Source of the DNA: G965218495 sp965218495
GTDB lineage: Bacteria > Bacteroidota > Rhodothermia > Rhodothermales > Bin80
Reading direction: 5' to 3'
DNA length: 64,000 nt
Assembly (NCBI GenBank): GCA_965218495.1
Contig: OZ244626.1
Location: 2,232,001 to 2,296,000 of the forward strand
Position 1 is the stretch's first letter. Each line of letters opens with the position of its first letter. Made by a program: the position numbers and the translations under genes. Below, one piece after another: positions 36,392 to 46,598 of the stretch. The notes beneath the pieces were generated by a model. The model was not told where the DNA came from. It ran no database searches and saw only the letters and a program-made list of their open reading frames with translations.

Positions 36392-39300
36392 ATGCGCGTA
36401 TTTCTGTATAGCCTTGGCGCCCTCCTGTTGTTCTGCGCACTGCTCTATTTTGCAGCTACGCGTACGGAGGTTGGACGCGAAGCGTTGGGACGTCAGATTG
36501 AGGCACGGTTTGCTTCTTCCTACTTTGGGGAGCTGGATATTGGTGCGGTCAAGGGTAATCTGCGGCGGCAAGTATTTCTGAGCAATGTGCATTTCTACGA
36601 CGAAGAGGGCCGGCTCTGGCTTTCGATTGATTCCGTCGTCGCCACGCCGCGCTGGAGTGCGCTTTTGGGTCGTCGATTTGAGGTAGGTAGTGTCAAGGTA
36701 GTGCGCCCTTCGCTCAGGCTCCGCTATGACCGTGGCCGTCCGCGACTCCTGCGCCGGCGCGCCCCTCCAGGCAATTCTGCCTGGGAGTTTGATTCTGCCG
36801 ACCTTGTCGTGGAGCAAGGGTCTGTTACCAGAATTCTTCAAGATGCCCCCGTTGGCACGTCGTGGCTCGATAGACTCCTAATGGTTAACCTCTCCGGCAT
36901 CAATGCACGGGCCACCATTGAGTGGGGGTCTACGGCCAAGTACCTTGATGTCGCGTCACTGGAGGCGGCACTGGTGGACAAGGACCTGGCCCTTCACGAC
37001 GTTCAGGTCCAACTGGGCGTAGATCGTGACTCAGTCCTTCTGCACCACCTCAACCTGGGTCTGGGCTCCAGTCATATCCGATCCAGCGGCGCCATTGTCC
37101 ATGCTGGTGAATTCGCATGGCAGGCATCACTGGATGCCGCCACGCTGGACTTTGCAGAACTTCAAATTCTTTTCCCGTGGTTACCACCAGATGTTCGGAT
37201 GCACATAGCGTCGCAAGTGCGCGCCAGTGCAGAGTCTGTCTATGTGACTGACGCTTCACTGACCTGGAACGACTCAAGGGTGCTTGGCGCAGGCACCGCT
37301 AGCGGAGTGCCGGACTCCATCGCCTTTGTCATAGATCTCGCCTCCTCCACGGTAACTCCCGCTGACGTCGCAATGCTGCTTCCCAAAGGAGCACTGCCCA
37401 CCTGGCTGATTGGAATGGGGCCGACTGTTCTTGCGGCCGCAACCAGCGGCACATTTGCAAGGGGCGCGCTTCGGACACGGACTGCTGCCGATGGGCGCGC
37501 ACTTGGCGGCGCTTACTCACTGACCGCAGCGCTGGATGTCAGTCCCGATTTGGGCTGGACCTACGAGGTGGATGTAGCCGGCGATGCCCTGGGGCTTCCG
37601 CCAGCAGGCACGATGCTTAGCGGCAGGGCAGAGCTTCAGGGAGAGGGAGTGTCCTTTGACAGCCTTGACGCCAAGCTAACGTGTATTCTGGGCCCGTCGC
37701 TAGTCGCAGGGCGGGCGCTTGACAGCCTGCATCTCGACGCAGTTAAAGTGCAGCAGCAAGCAGCAGCAGCCGTGTATGCCAGTCGAGGCCAGGAATCGAT
37801 TGCGCTGACAGCATCCACTGACTGGTCATCGCTCACACCCCGCTATGACCTTAGCCTGCGCGCCACCAACTTGGATCTAGGCCCAATGCTCGGGCAAGAT
37901 TCGCTTGCATCGGCCATCACGGGGGATTTGGATGTTGCCGGCCAGGGTTTCCATTGGGATGCCCTGCAAGGAGCACTCAGCGCTCGCATTGACGCGGCAG
38001 ATCTCCGAATCGGTTCAGAAAATTGGACGCTTCCAGAACACGCGATTTCCGCAGAGGCAAATGCCATAGACAGCCCTGAGCCGCGCCTGGTGATAGGAGG
38101 CGATTTGGTTTCGGTCACCCTTCGCGGAAACACCGACTACCAACTGCTCAAGACTGTGGCAACGCTATGGACGACCGCTGCGCGCGACGCATTGGAGCGC
38201 CAATTCGACAATCTTTATGCCAATGCAGGTCAAAGTCCAGAAGTACCGCAAGTTGCGTGGCCGCCACTGGATCAGATCATTCAGCAGGATAGGGTGCGCG
38301 CTACGCTACGTGCAGCAGCGCTGGGTCGCGTCGAGCTGGAGCTGTCGCTGCAGGTGAAGCAAGCTGGCTGGCTTGGCACGTGGCTCCGTGTCCTGCCATC
38401 GGTGCCGCGGCCCATCGAGGCTGCGCTGTGGAGGCAAAACGACAAGGTAGCGCCAAAGCATGCCGTGGCGCTTCTCCTGGAAGCAGATTCCGAGGCCATT
38501 GCGCTGGAAGGTTCGTGGTCGGACAGCACCGGCACTATCAGTGACATTAAGCTGGCCGCCAGCCTGCTGGGCCCCCTTGAAGAGGTGCTGGACGGCACTA
38601 TAGCCGTCCAGGCTCCGCAAATCGAGCGGCTGGGTTTCACGATTCTCGACCCACGCGCTACGATACGTATACGGCACGGGGTCGCGAACCTGGGTCTTAG
38701 CGCAGGACCTGCTGAGCGCTTTGGGCCCGCATCACTGGATGCTACCGTTAACCTGCTTGACGACCGCTATCGGGCCACGCTCAATGCCGGAACCGTGGAC
38801 ATTGCAGGCCAACGATGGCAACTGGAAGCGGGCCGGGCGATCGACCTCTTCTGGGATGCTATAGACCTCACCAATCTGTCTGTAGTGAAAGCCGGGCAGC
38901 CGCCTCAGCACGTGAGCGTGGCCGGCCATATTGCCAGCTCGGCGGAAAGCAATGTCACCGCTCATCTGAAGGGCCTTAGCCTGCAGCAATTCTCAGACAT
39001 CCTGAATATGAGACGGCAATTCGCAGGCCACCTTGACGGGACGCTCCATTGGTCCGCCGCTACAGGTCTGGTAGGACATGCTGTGGTCGACACCCTTAGC
39101 CTGGACGGTCACGTGCTGGGCAACCTGGAGGCTAACAGCCACTTTATTCCCGGCGTGCCGGATGTAGATGTCGAGGTTAATCTGCGCCCGCTGGGTGGCG
39201 AGGCCGCTTTTTCGCCGCTGGCGACGGCGAACGATATCACTGTTACGGGCACGATGCGCCTGAAAGGTAGCAACGACCCCGGGAGCTTGAATCTGGCAGT

Positions 39301-40942
39301 GGAGGTGGTGAGGCTAGACGCCTTTTTGCTTGAAGAACTGATCACTATCACGGACAATGCTGAAGGGTTTATCGTGGGAAGCGGCACGGTATCAGGCACA
39401 TTTGAGTACCCCGTATTTGAAGCTGACCTTCGGATTCCGGAATTGCGGTTCGACATCCCGGTCTACAATCTTGCCTTCGAGGCTGCAGGATCCGTTAGGG
39501 TGAATGAGCGCGGCATTCATATCAGCGACCTTGTTGTCACGGATTCTACCGGAGGTTCAGCCTCGCTGGGCGGCACGATACTCTTTAACAGGTACAGATT
39601 CTTGTCCCTTGACGTGGCGGGCGCGCTGGATGAGCTGCAGATTATGAACGTTCCTGCATTCACGCGTGACCTGTCGTGGTATGGTCGAGTGTGGGCTTCC
39701 GGTGATGCCACGCTGACTGGCCCAATTGACAACGCCTTTTTGCGTTCCAACAACTTGACCGCAAGTCCGCAAAGCGAGGTCTATATCCCGATCCGGGAGA
39801 GCAATAGCGCAATAGACCCGGGCTTTATCGTCTACCGGGATCCGAGTGTGGACGAACTCCATCCGGCTCAGATTCAGAGGCGCGCCAACATTCTGGATCG
39901 ACGGCCGGAAACCGAGCGCAGGTTCGGAGTGGGCCTGGAGATGGACCTCAACATCACGGGTCCAGAAGGCTCAACGATCAAGCTTGTCATCGATCCGCTG
40001 TTGGGCGATGTGATCACTGGCATTGGCACCGCACGCGTGCAGTTGCAGCTCAACGAAGGTGAAATGAGGACTTATGGCACTTTTGACGTGACCTCGGGGG
40101 ACTACCTCTTCACCGCCGGCGAAGTGTTTGTAAGGCGTTTCCTGATCAACGAGGGCTCCATCCAATGGGCAGGTGATCCGCTGGACCCCACCCTGGACAT
40201 CCAAGCGGACTACCGCACGCGTGCCTCACGCAGCGGACTGCCCGAGGATGTGGGCGGTTCGCTTCAATCCAGTCTTCCGCTAATCGTTGACCTGGATATC
40301 ACCGGTAAGCTCAATGCCGTGCAAGTGGGCCTTAGCATCGCCCTAGACCAGCGCCAGCAGGCTATCAGCAACACGCCACTGTTGGAAGCATACTTGAATC
40401 AGCCGGACCGAGCGGCACAACATGCGACCAGCGTTCTGCTTACCAACTCATTTCTCCTTTCTGCGGAAGGCACACGCAACGATGTCATCGCTGGGTCCGC
40501 ACTTAACAGCGTATCGCAGCTTGCCTCCAGCCAGCTCAACCGGTATCTAAGCCACGTGCTTCCTAACGCGGACTTTGCACTGGGGGTAGTGAGCGACGAA
40601 ACCGCTGAGGACCTTGACGTTTCTGCCGGTATTGCGCTTAGGCTGCTGGACGAGCGCCTCTTGATACGTGGCCATGGCATTTACCGCGGACAGCAGGTGG
40701 ATCAGCCAGGTACCCAGGGCCTTGAAGGTGAATTCGTAGTTGAGATTCAGCTGAGCCCCACCGTGTCGGTGGATCTCTTTTACCGACGGGAAGGCGACGT
40801 ACTCAGCGAAACGCTCATTACCAGTGAAACGGGCGTGGGTCTCAACTACCGGGCGCAGTTTTCTACATGGCGCGGCCTGTGGGAAAGCGTTTTCAGGTCC
40901 GAGCGCCTGCCTGCAGATAGCACAAGGGCTTTATCCCAGTGA
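36392..40942 (+). CDS. tamB: TamB-like translocation and assembly protein
   Basis: A very large (1516-residue) envelope protein. One N-terminal transmembrane anchor (residues 2-20, VFLYSLGALLLFCALLYFAA) is followed by an extended, beta-rich AsmA/DUF490 region expected to form a long hydrophobic groove across the periplasm. The C-terminal domain (about 1180-1500) has GTFDVTSGDYLFTAGEVFVRRF and LLDERLLIRGHGIYRG, typical of TamB. TamB-like proteins are implicated in outer-membrane protein assembly and phospholipid transport. No tamA/BamA partner is adjacent here. Confidence 0.9.
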   Translation: MRVFLYSLGALLLFCALLYFAATRTEVGREALGRQIEARFASSYFGELDIGAVKGNLRRQVFLSNVHFYDEEGRLWLSIDSVVATPRWSALLGRRFEVGSVKVVRPSLRLRYDRGRPRLLRRRAPPGNSAWEFDSADLVVEQGSVTRILQDAPVGTSWLDRLLMVNLSGINARATIEWGSTAKYLDVASLEAALVDKDLALHDVQVQLGVDRDSVLLHHLNLGLGSSHIRSSGAIVHAGEFAWQASLDAATLDFAELQILFPWLPPDVRMHIASQVRASAESVYVTDASLTWNDSRVLGAGTASGVPDSIAFVIDLASSTVTPADVAMLLPKGALPTWLIGMGPTVLAAATSGTFARGALRTRTAADGRALGGAYSLTAALDVSPDLGWTYEVDVAGDALGLPPAGTMLSGRAELQGEGVSFDSLDAKLTCILGPSLVAGRALDSLHLDAVKVQQQAAAAVYASRGQESIALTASTDWSSLTPRYDLSLRATNLDLGPMLGQDSLASAITGDLDVAGQGFHWDALQGALSARIDAADLRIGSENWTLPEHAISAEANAIDSPEPRLVIGGDLVSVTLRGNTDYQLLKTVATLWTTAARDALERQFDNLYANAGQSPEVPQVAWPPLDQIIQQDRVRATLRAAALGRVELELSLQVKQAGWLGTWLRVLPSVPRPIEAALWRQNDKVAPKHAVALLLEADSEAIALEGSWSDSTGTISDIKLAASLLGPLEEVLDGTIAVQAPQIERLGFTILDPRATIRIRHGVANLGLSAGPAERFGPASLDATVNLLDDRYRATLNAGTVDIAGQRWQLEAGRAIDLFWDAIDLTNLSVVKAGQPPQHVSVAGHIASSAESNVTAHLKGLSLQQFSDILNMRRQFAGHLDGTLHWSAATGLVGHAVVDTLSLDGHVLGNLEANSHFIPGVPDVDVEVNLRPLGGEAAFSPLATANDITVTGTMRLKGSNDPGSLNLAVEVVRLDAFLLEELITITDNAEGFIVGSGTVSGTFEYPVFEADLRIPELRFDIPVYNLAFEAAGSVRVNERGIHISDLVVTDSTGGSASLGGTILFNRYRFLSLDVAGALDELQIMNVPAFTRDLSWYGRVWASGDATLTGPIDNAFLRSNNLTASPQSEVYIPIRESNSAIDPGFIVYRDPSVDELHPAQIQRRANILDRRPETERRFGVGLEMDLNITGPEGSTIKLVIDPLLGDVITGIGTARVQLQLNEGEMRTYGTFDVTSGDYLFTAGEVFVRRFLINEGSIQWAGDPLDPTLDIQADYRTRASRSGLPEDVGGSLQSSLPLIVDLDITGKLNAVQVGLSIALDQRQQAISNTPLLEAYLNQPDRAAQHATSVLLTNSFLLSAEGTRNDVIAGSALNSVSQLASSQLNRYLSHVLPNADFALGVVSDETAEDLDVSAGIALRLLDERLLIRGHGIYRGQQVDQPGTQGLEGEFVVEIQLSPTVSVDLFYRREGDVLSETLITSETGVGLNYRAQFSTWRGLWESVFRSERLPADSTRALSQ

Positions 40943-40959
40943 TGGGCCTCCCACAAATG

Positions 40960-40986
40960 ACGAAGCCCCGTCGGCCGGCGCTTCGT
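40960..40986 (+). terminator. possible hairpin after tamB
   Basis: ACGAAGC and GCTTCGT form a 7-bp stem around a 13-nt GC-rich loop 18 bp after the tamB stop. No T-run follows, so it is a weak terminator candidate. Confidence 0.3.
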
Positions 40987-41581
40987 GCGATGCGCGGTTA
41001 TGTGCTGCAGCTCTGAGGTAACCTTGGCTGATGCCGTGTGGGTGACGGAATAGCCATTCAGCGCGGAAGCAACTACCAGAAGCCCCTTGTCATTCTGCTC
41101 CGGCGTTGTGTTGCGCGCCACGAAGTCCTGTGCGTGTCCGGTGCCAAACGCCTGAAGCGCTGCAAGCGCCAAACGCCTGGAGTGCTGTAAGTGCAAATGC
41201 CGGTGGTTGGTACCGGAAGCGTGCTCGTAAACGCTTCCGCTGGCACGAGTAGCGCCTGAGAGGTCCACCTTGTCGCGATACGGGGCGAGCACGATGGCGC
41301 TCTTGAGCGTCTGTGTCTTGACTGCATCCTGATCGTCTTCGTGGGAGGCCGTAACTTGCGCAGCTGCCAGGGTCCACCGGACCTCTGCAGCGATCTTCGA
41401 ATTCGAGTCCGGACCAAACACGGGGGTGGCTGGCAGAGCCGCGAATGCAGGGGCAAGCAGTGTTTTCATCGTTGACGTAAACAGGGAAGGCGGATTTGGA
41501 TTCTGGAAAAGCTTTCCGTAGCGTGCGCTAGGCGGGTAAAGGGGAGCCATTCCGCTGTACAACTTTTTGACCTTGCGAATT
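40987..41581. other. about 600 bp with one doubtful minus-strand frame
   Basis: A minus-strand frame (41679-40846) is open across this gap, but it runs into the 3' end of tamB and the 5' end of the glycosylase gene. Its internal ATG segment (MKTLLAPAFAALPATPVFG from 41469) has a mild signal-peptide look. Nothing beyond that matches a known family, so it is not called as a gene. Confidence 0.4.
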
Positions 41582-42196
41582 ATGATTTGGGCAAATAACG
41601 CCGTGCGGGCCCTTTGCGCAGCTGATCCCGTTCTAGCGCTCCTTATCGGGCGCGTTGGATCGTTCAACCTGACTGTCAATGCGGGCCTCAGCCCATTTCA
41701 GGCGCTGACCAGCTCGGTTTTGGCACAGCAGGTATCCAAACACGCTGCCAATACGGTGCGGGAGCGGATGTACGCGCTCTTTCCTGGGACAGGAGCACCA
41801 ACGGCCCACGAAATCGCTGCAGTTGACGTGGCCCTTCTGCGGTCGGTGGGAATTTCAGGACGCAAGGCTGCGACCATCAAGCGTCTGGCCACAGCAGCTG
41901 TCCGGGGCACGCTGCCAGACCGCGCCGGACTGGAATCGATGGACGAGCAGGCAATCCGCAATACACTGACGGCCTTCAATGGTGTCGGCCCTTGGACGGC
42001 AGAAATGATACTTATCTTCTACTTGGCCCGACCTGACGTCTTTCCAGCCACGGACCTGGGCATACGCCGCGGCTACAGGATTGCCTTTGACCTCGACACT
42101 CTGCCGTCGCCCGCTGCACTGCTCGCGCATGCAGAGTCCTGGCGACCTTACCGAACGGTTGCAGCATGGTACTTGTGGCGGGCCAATGACTTATAG
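41582..42196 (+). CDS. DNA-3-methyladenine glycosylase (AlkA-type, HhH-GPD)
   Basis: Base-excision repair glycosylase that removes alkylated purines. The helix-hairpin-helix plus GPD region reads LTAFNGVGPWTAEMILIFYLARPDVFPATDLGIRRG, with the catalytic Asp in ATDLG. SSVLAQQVSKHAANTV is the conserved N-terminal helix. At 204 residues it is the short form without the AlkA N-terminal extension. The ATG at 41582 is preferred over an upstream GTG-rich extension. Converges on the RluA-type gene with a 6-bp overlap. Confidence 0.9.
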   Translation: MIWANNAVRALCAADPVLALLIGRVGSFNLTVNAGLSPFQALTSSVLAQQVSKHAANTVRERMYALFPGTGAPTAHEIAAVDVALLRSVGISGRKAATIKRLATAAVRGTLPDRAGLESMDEQAIRNTLTAFNGVGPWTAEMILIFYLARPDVFPATDLGIRRGYRIAFDLDTLPSPAALLAHAESWRPYRTVAAWYLWRANDL

Positions 42197-42868
42197 TTCG
42201 TCTGGGAGACGTGGCACCCACGGCAGCCAAGCCTTTGGGAGCGGAGCAGTAGCAGAAATTGGCACGGGCTTTACGGGATGAGGCACTTCCAGTCGGTAGC
42301 TGTGCAATGCGATGTTGCGCCCGTCAAACGTGCGGTGGGCACCATAGCGCAGATCGCCCAAGATGGGATGGCCGCGGTGTGCGAGTTGGCAGCGGATCTG
42401 GTGTGCGCGCCCCGTATGCAGTTGAACCATTACCAGGGTGCAACCGTGCACATGGCCAATGGCGCGCCACGCCAGAGAGGCCATCTTGGCGTCTGGATGC
42501 AATGCGGGCACCACTCGTGCCGTGCCCTTGACTTTAACCAGTGGGTCCTCCCATTGCCCATGCCCTTCAAGTCTTCCTTCGGCCAAAGCCACATAGTGCT
42601 TCTCTGTAGCGTGCCGCTTGAAGGCTGCACTCAAGCGGCGTGCTGACTTTGATGTCCGCGCAAGGACCATGGTGCCGGATACCGGCCGATCCAGGCGATG
42701 CACCAGGCCCAGGTACACGTTGCCCGGCTTGGCGTAAGTCTCCTTCAGGTATACTTTGATGAGGGTAACCACCGAGGCGTCACCCGTATGGTCTCCCTGT
42801 GAGAGCAGGCCGGCTGGTTTGTTGATTGCCAAAACATGGTTATCCTCAAATAGGATGGGAATGTTCAT
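42191..42868 (-). CDS. RluA-family pseudouridine synthase
   Basis: Converts uridine to pseudouridine in rRNA or tRNA. The catalytic Asp lies in HRLDRPVSGTMVLAR. ILFEDNHVLAINKPAGLLSQ and the C-terminal LHTGRAHQIRCQLAHRGHPILGDLRYG are diagnostic. At 225 residues it lacks the S4 domain, as in RluA, TruC or RsuA-like short forms; the target site cannot be told. Its start codon is only 8 bp from that of the divergent gene. Confidence 0.92.
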   Translation of the reverse strand: MNIPILFEDNHVLAINKPAGLLSQGDHTGDASVVTLIKVYLKETYAKPGNVYLGLVHRLDRPVSGTMVLARTSKSARRLSAAFKRHATEKHYVALAEGRLEGHGQWEDPLVKVKGTARVVPALHPDAKMASLAWRAIGHVHGCTLVMVQLHTGRAHQIRCQLAHRGHPILGDLRYGAHRTFDGRNIALHSYRLEVPHPVKPVPISATAPLPKAWLPWVPRLPDEL

Positions 42869-42876
42869 GACCCGAA

Positions 42877-43503
42877 ATGACTCGATTACGCCCTAAAGTG
42901 AAGACTCCGCCCGCAAACGAGGTGGGGCGCAAGCTGTTGCACTTCGCTGCCTTAGCCTTGCCTGCACTTATGTTAGTGACAGGAAAGGATTCTCTTTGGG
43001 TTTTGGTTCCGTTGGCGGCGGTGGGTGTGGGCTGCGATGTCTTGCGGGGGCGTTCGACGCGGTTTGCAGAAATCATTCATCGCACCCTTGGGCCGTTGAT
43101 GCGCGAATCGGAATTCCCGAGCGTGCCGGGGCAGGTAATCATCAACGGCGGTACCTGGGTCTGCTGCGCGATGGCAGGACTTGCGCTATTGTGCCCGATT
43201 CATATTGCCGCGGCGGCTATGGCGATCCACATGGCAAGCGATGCAACAGCCGCCGTAGTAGGGCATGCGCTGGGACGGCACCGATGGCCCGGGACTCCGC
43301 GAACCGTGGAGGGATCATTGACCTACCTGGCCACGGGACTGCTGGTTATGGCAGTTTGGCCCGCTGTCCCATTCTGGCAGGGGACCATTGGCGTGGTGGT
43401 TGCCACTGCAGCCGAGATACCAGAGAGACCGCTGAATGACAACCTGCGCGTTCCTGCCGCTGCCGCACTAGCCCTCGTCACGCTGCAGTGGCTGGCATCC
43501 TAA
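42877..43503 (+). CDS. dolichol-kinase/CDP-DAG-synthase-like membrane protein
   Basis: A 208-residue integral membrane protein with about six hydrophobic segments. The N-terminal GRKLLHFAALALP and the tract GHALGRHRWPGTPRTVEGSLTYL match the SEC59/dolichol-kinase and phosphatidate cytidylyltransferase-like group. These proteins activate polyprenols, phytol or lipids with CTP. The substrate here is unknown. The start lies 8 bp from the divergent pseudouridine synthase start, so their promoters must lie within each other's coding DNA or the starts lie further in. Confidence 0.8.
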   Translation: MTRLRPKVKTPPANEVGRKLLHFAALALPALMLVTGKDSLWVLVPLAAVGVGCDVLRGRSTRFAEIIHRTLGPLMRESEFPSVPGQVIINGGTWVCCAMAGLALLCPIHIAAAAMAIHMASDATAAVVGHALGRHRWPGTPRTVEGSLTYLATGLLVMAVWPAVPFWQGTIGVVVATAAEIPERPLNDNLRVPAAAALALVTLQWLAS

Positions 43504-43782
43504 CGGAAGATCAGCGGCTTCCGTAGTCGTTGGCGCCAGTCGGCATGATGGGCGGCGGAGCCATCCTTGGACGTGGGCCAGTGAATTCCCTAATCTGATC
43601 CACAATGGAGTTGGTTGCCGATAGGCCATTGTGGCACAACCTCAGCGCATGCAGCCCGCTACGGGTCACCGTCCACATGCACGCCTGATCCCCAACCCCC
43701 AAACTCTGTCAGCAGCAGGCCCGCTTGATGACAATAGACTTGCCAAGGCTTGTCTGTCAAGGTTGTTTGATTGACAAACGGG

Positions 43783-44367
43783 TCAGGTGGAATCGCCTGC
43801 ACGCCCGCCGCCATGCTCCGCAAATAATGAATACTGCCCGCCGGCGCGCTCAAGCACTACGGCATTTTGGCTCTTGCTGCTGCCATCCTTCAGCAGATGC
43901 TCCACTTCGACACCAGCCATTGCCAAGGCCACGCCAACCATGCTCGACCGATGGCAATTCACCGGGTTAGCCTCCGCGCAGAGCAGGCAAATGGTAAATC
44001 CGCGGGCACAGGCGTCCTGCAGTCTGGCTATGCCCTCCTGGAAATAAGGCATGCCGCGCACTTTCTCGTAGATCAACCGCCTTTTCTTGTCGTAGCAAGC
44101 TGGATCCTGCGGCCGGCCTCCCAGCTCCTTACCCATGAATCCGTACTCCAGCCCGCCTTCGCGCACTCGGCTGGCCAGCGCCTCACGCGAAAAAGCCGGC
44201 TGGTACCTGGAGTAGGGCACAGACCGCACATCAATGAGCAGATCGACGCCGTTTGTGCGAAGCTGCTCCACTAGCTCATCAACCGACCGACCGCCATGCC
44301 CAATCGTGAAAATTCGGCAGCTTGCCTGCCCTGCTGAGTATCGGCGCATGCTTGTTGAGCTGTTCAT
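43783..44367 (-). CDS. DUF488 family protein
   Basis: A 194-residue cytosolic protein. IFTIGHGGRSVDELVEQL, LIDVRSVPYSRYQPAFS, YGFMGKELGGRP and ICLLCAEANPVNCHRSSMV are the DUF488 hallmarks; the latter has conserved Cys and His residues. No biochemical role is established. The chosen start MNSSTSMRRYS is 33 codons inside the open frame; MRRYS at 44349 is an alternative. The C-terminal ~40 residues are variable. Confidence 0.88.
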   Translation of the reverse strand: MNSSTSMRRYSAGQASCRIFTIGHGGRSVDELVEQLRTNGVDLLIDVRSVPYSRYQPAFSREALASRVREGGLEYGFMGKELGGRPQDPACYDKKRRLIYEKVRGMPYFQEGIARLQDACARGFTICLLCAEANPVNCHRSSMVGVALAMAGVEVEHLLKDGSSKSQNAVVLERAGGQYSLFAEHGGGRAGDST

Positions 44368-44611
44368 CCGCCAACTGCTTCCTATACCGGAGTTGGGCCA
44401 AAGGTGACACCCCACGGGGTTGCACGAAGGCTTGAAACGCACCCCCATCGTTGGATAGTATTCCAACGAATTTAAGATAGAGCATTGCCTGGGTTAAAGG
44501 CATCTGTGAATCCGGTCAGTCCATCCGGGCATGCAGTCGCCGGTTGCACTCGGATGCAGCGCTGCGGTCGCTCTACATTGATCCTGTCTGCAAGGCCGTA
44601 AGTCGGCAACA

Positions 44612-44986
44612 CCGGGCCTTAACAGCGCGCAGGAGACGCACCGTGAGGCGCAGTTCACGTTGCGTCAGGCGCAAGGGCAGCGTAACCGTGCCGGTCTGTG
44701 GTCGATGGCGTTTAAGGATGCACTCAAGGAGGTTTATCGCCAGTCTATTCAGGCTAGCCGAGCACTTTGGCGCGGGGCCGGGACCCGTGCACTGGAACAC
44801 GTGATCCTGGATCTCCAAGCACGTCCAGAGCGGTTTGGCGCCTTGCGTTCTGTGCCTAGCAATGCAGGATTGGGGCTGTTTACGGTTTTCGATACGACTG
44901 CTGTGAGTGCTGCCACCTGTCGCCTGGGTTGGATGGCACGTGCACAGGTTTACGCGGAGCGAAACGTCCGTCGGAGGCTGATTTAG
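44612..44986 (+). pseudogene. possible relaxase C-terminal remnant
   Basis: A 125-codon frame, open before any start codon, reads ETHREAQFTLRQAQGQRNRA, AFKDALKEVYRQSIQASRAL and ILDLQARPERFGALRS. This helical pattern with a PERFG.LR motif recalls the C-terminal region of MobA/TraA-type relaxases. No start, nuclease domain or mobility neighbours are seen. Recognition is by pattern only. Confidence 0.35.
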
Positions 44987-45397
44987 GCCGCATGGAGGCT
45001 GCGGCGCAGGAGGAGAAGCCCGGTTACGTGCTGTGCAGGCCCTTTCCGGCAGCCTGGCAGATCAGAAGACCTTGGAGCGTACTTTCCATACCCGGGTTGC
45101 GCAGCTTCGTTTTCGACAATGCGATTCCTTGCAGCAGGCCGTAACGGAGCGTGCCTGATGGGCTGGTGCAGCCCGCCGTGCCGCAGAAAGAGCAGGACTG
45201 GGATCTGGGGGTGTAGGAGGCGATGATCTGATTGGCGCGAGTGGAACCGGTCAAGCCAGTGTGATTCTGCACGTATCAACTTGTTCGACCTTTGCATTGC
45301 GGAAGTCTTGCTCGAATGGGGGTGACGAACTGCGCAGGGAGGCATGACACGGCATAGCTGACCCGGCCCGCGCTGATGGCGAGACTGGCCCTACGTG

Positions 45398-46598
45398 AGG
45401 GTACGGGTGCGCTTAGAGCACCAGGCGCATCAACTGGTCGACGGTCAGCGCCAGGATGCCGAACATCAGGTGGCAGTAGACCTTGCTATGCCCGCGTACC
45501 CGCACATACCGTCCGCCGAACTCGTCTTTGAGTCGTCCATTGACCCGCTCCACCGTCGAGCGCTCTCTGAAGCGTCTCCTCTCTGGCGTAACGTGTCCGA
45601 TGCTGCGTTGCGCCCGCGCCTCGCGCTTCAGCTCCTCATTGCCACGCGGGTTGATATCAATGATCGGCACATGCCCCAGCGATCTGCTATGCTCTCGGAT
45701 TTCCTTAGCATCGTACGCACTGTCCATCAAGTCGTACAGACTTTGTACCCGAGCGGCAGTCATCACTGCCAGCGGGATCGCCACCTGGCTGTCATGGACC
45801 GAAGCCGATGTTAGCGCAGCGCTGATCGGAATCCCCCCGTCAATCACATCCAAGTGCAGCTTGAAGCCGACCCAGCAGTGCCCGTGACCCTTCGAATTGC
45901 GTTTTGTCCCGACATTGCAGTCCTTCGGCAGTTCTTCCAGCATATCATCCAGCTCCATGGAGCGTTGACGCTGCAGGCGGGTAGGGGTTTTCGGTTGTTT
46001 GCCGTCGTTGGCCTTGGGCACAGACCGCTTCGGCTTCTCGCGTGCCGGAATCGCGGTCGCGTCCCGCGAAACGTGCCCGGCCAGATGATCCTCCAGCGCG
46101 CACTCCAGCAGCACTGCGTGCAGCCGCCCCGGCAGGTCACTGTTGGCAAATTCCGCGAACGCCCGCGAAAACGACGATTCGCTCGGTACCATGTTCGACC
46201 ACTCCCAGCCGCATAGCTGGTGCAGTACCGGATCGCTCTTTAGCCGCTCCACCAACGCCCGCGTGGTCGGGATATCGAATACGGACTTAGCCAAAAAAGC
46301 CCGCGCCAGCGCAGCCCGGTCCGCCTTCGGACGGCCTGGACCCTTGGACTCGCACCCCGACAACAGCTCCTCCACGCGCACTAATTCCACCACAGAAACG
46401 AATCGTCTGTGCTGTTCACTGAGCTCGCCAATAGTGAGCTCCAGCAATGGAAACAATCTGAGCTGGAATGTGGACCAGTACCTGGACAACTCTGATCGCA
46501 ATCGCATTTGCACGTCTATTGTATACATTTATGATTCTCACGTGTTCCAGTATACGACTCACGACGCACTTAATCCGCATTATTCTCACCCACGCCCT
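45398..46598 (-). mobile_element. IS5-like element (tentative ends)
   Basis: AGGGTACGGGTGCG at 45398-45411 and the inverted AGGGCGTGGGTGAG at 46585-46598 match at 10 of 14 positions and flank the transposase, giving an element of about 1.2 kb. No target duplication is seen, so the ends are provisional. Confidence 0.4.
45413..46507 (-). CDS. IS5-like DDE transposase
   Basis: About 364 residues, intact. It has an N-terminal DUF772-like region (GRPKADRAALARAFLAKSVF, then SESSFSRAFAEFA). Catalytic Asp residues are in HVSRDATAIPAREK and DLMDSAYDAKEI, and the Glu in RERSTVERVNGRLKDEFGG. Its start may be MRLRSELSRYW or seven codons earlier at 46528. It appears complete and potentially active, unlike most other transposases in the window. 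Confidence 0.85.
   Translation of the reverse strand: MRLRSELSRYWSTFQLRLFPLLELTIGELSEQHRRFVSVVELVRVEELLSGCESKGPGRPKADRAALARAFLAKSVFDIPTTRALVERLKSDPVLHQLCGWEWSNMVPSESSFSRAFAEFANSDLPGRLHAVLLECALEDHLAGHVSRDATAIPAREKPKRSVPKANDGKQPKTPTRLQRQRSMELDDMLEELPKDCNVGTKRNSKGHGHCWVGFKLHLDVIDGGIPISAALTSASVHDSQVAIPLAVMTAARVQSLYDLMDSAYDAKEIREHSRSLGHVPIIDINPRGNEELKREARAQRSIGHVTPERRRFRERSTVERVNGRLKDEFGGRYVRVRGHSKVYCHLMFGILALTVDQLMRLVL

Noticed and set aside
40846..41679. A 277-codon minus-strand frame between tamB and the glycosylase gene
   Set aside because: It overlaps the ends of both well-supported neighbours and has no recognisable domain; at most its central part could be a remnant.
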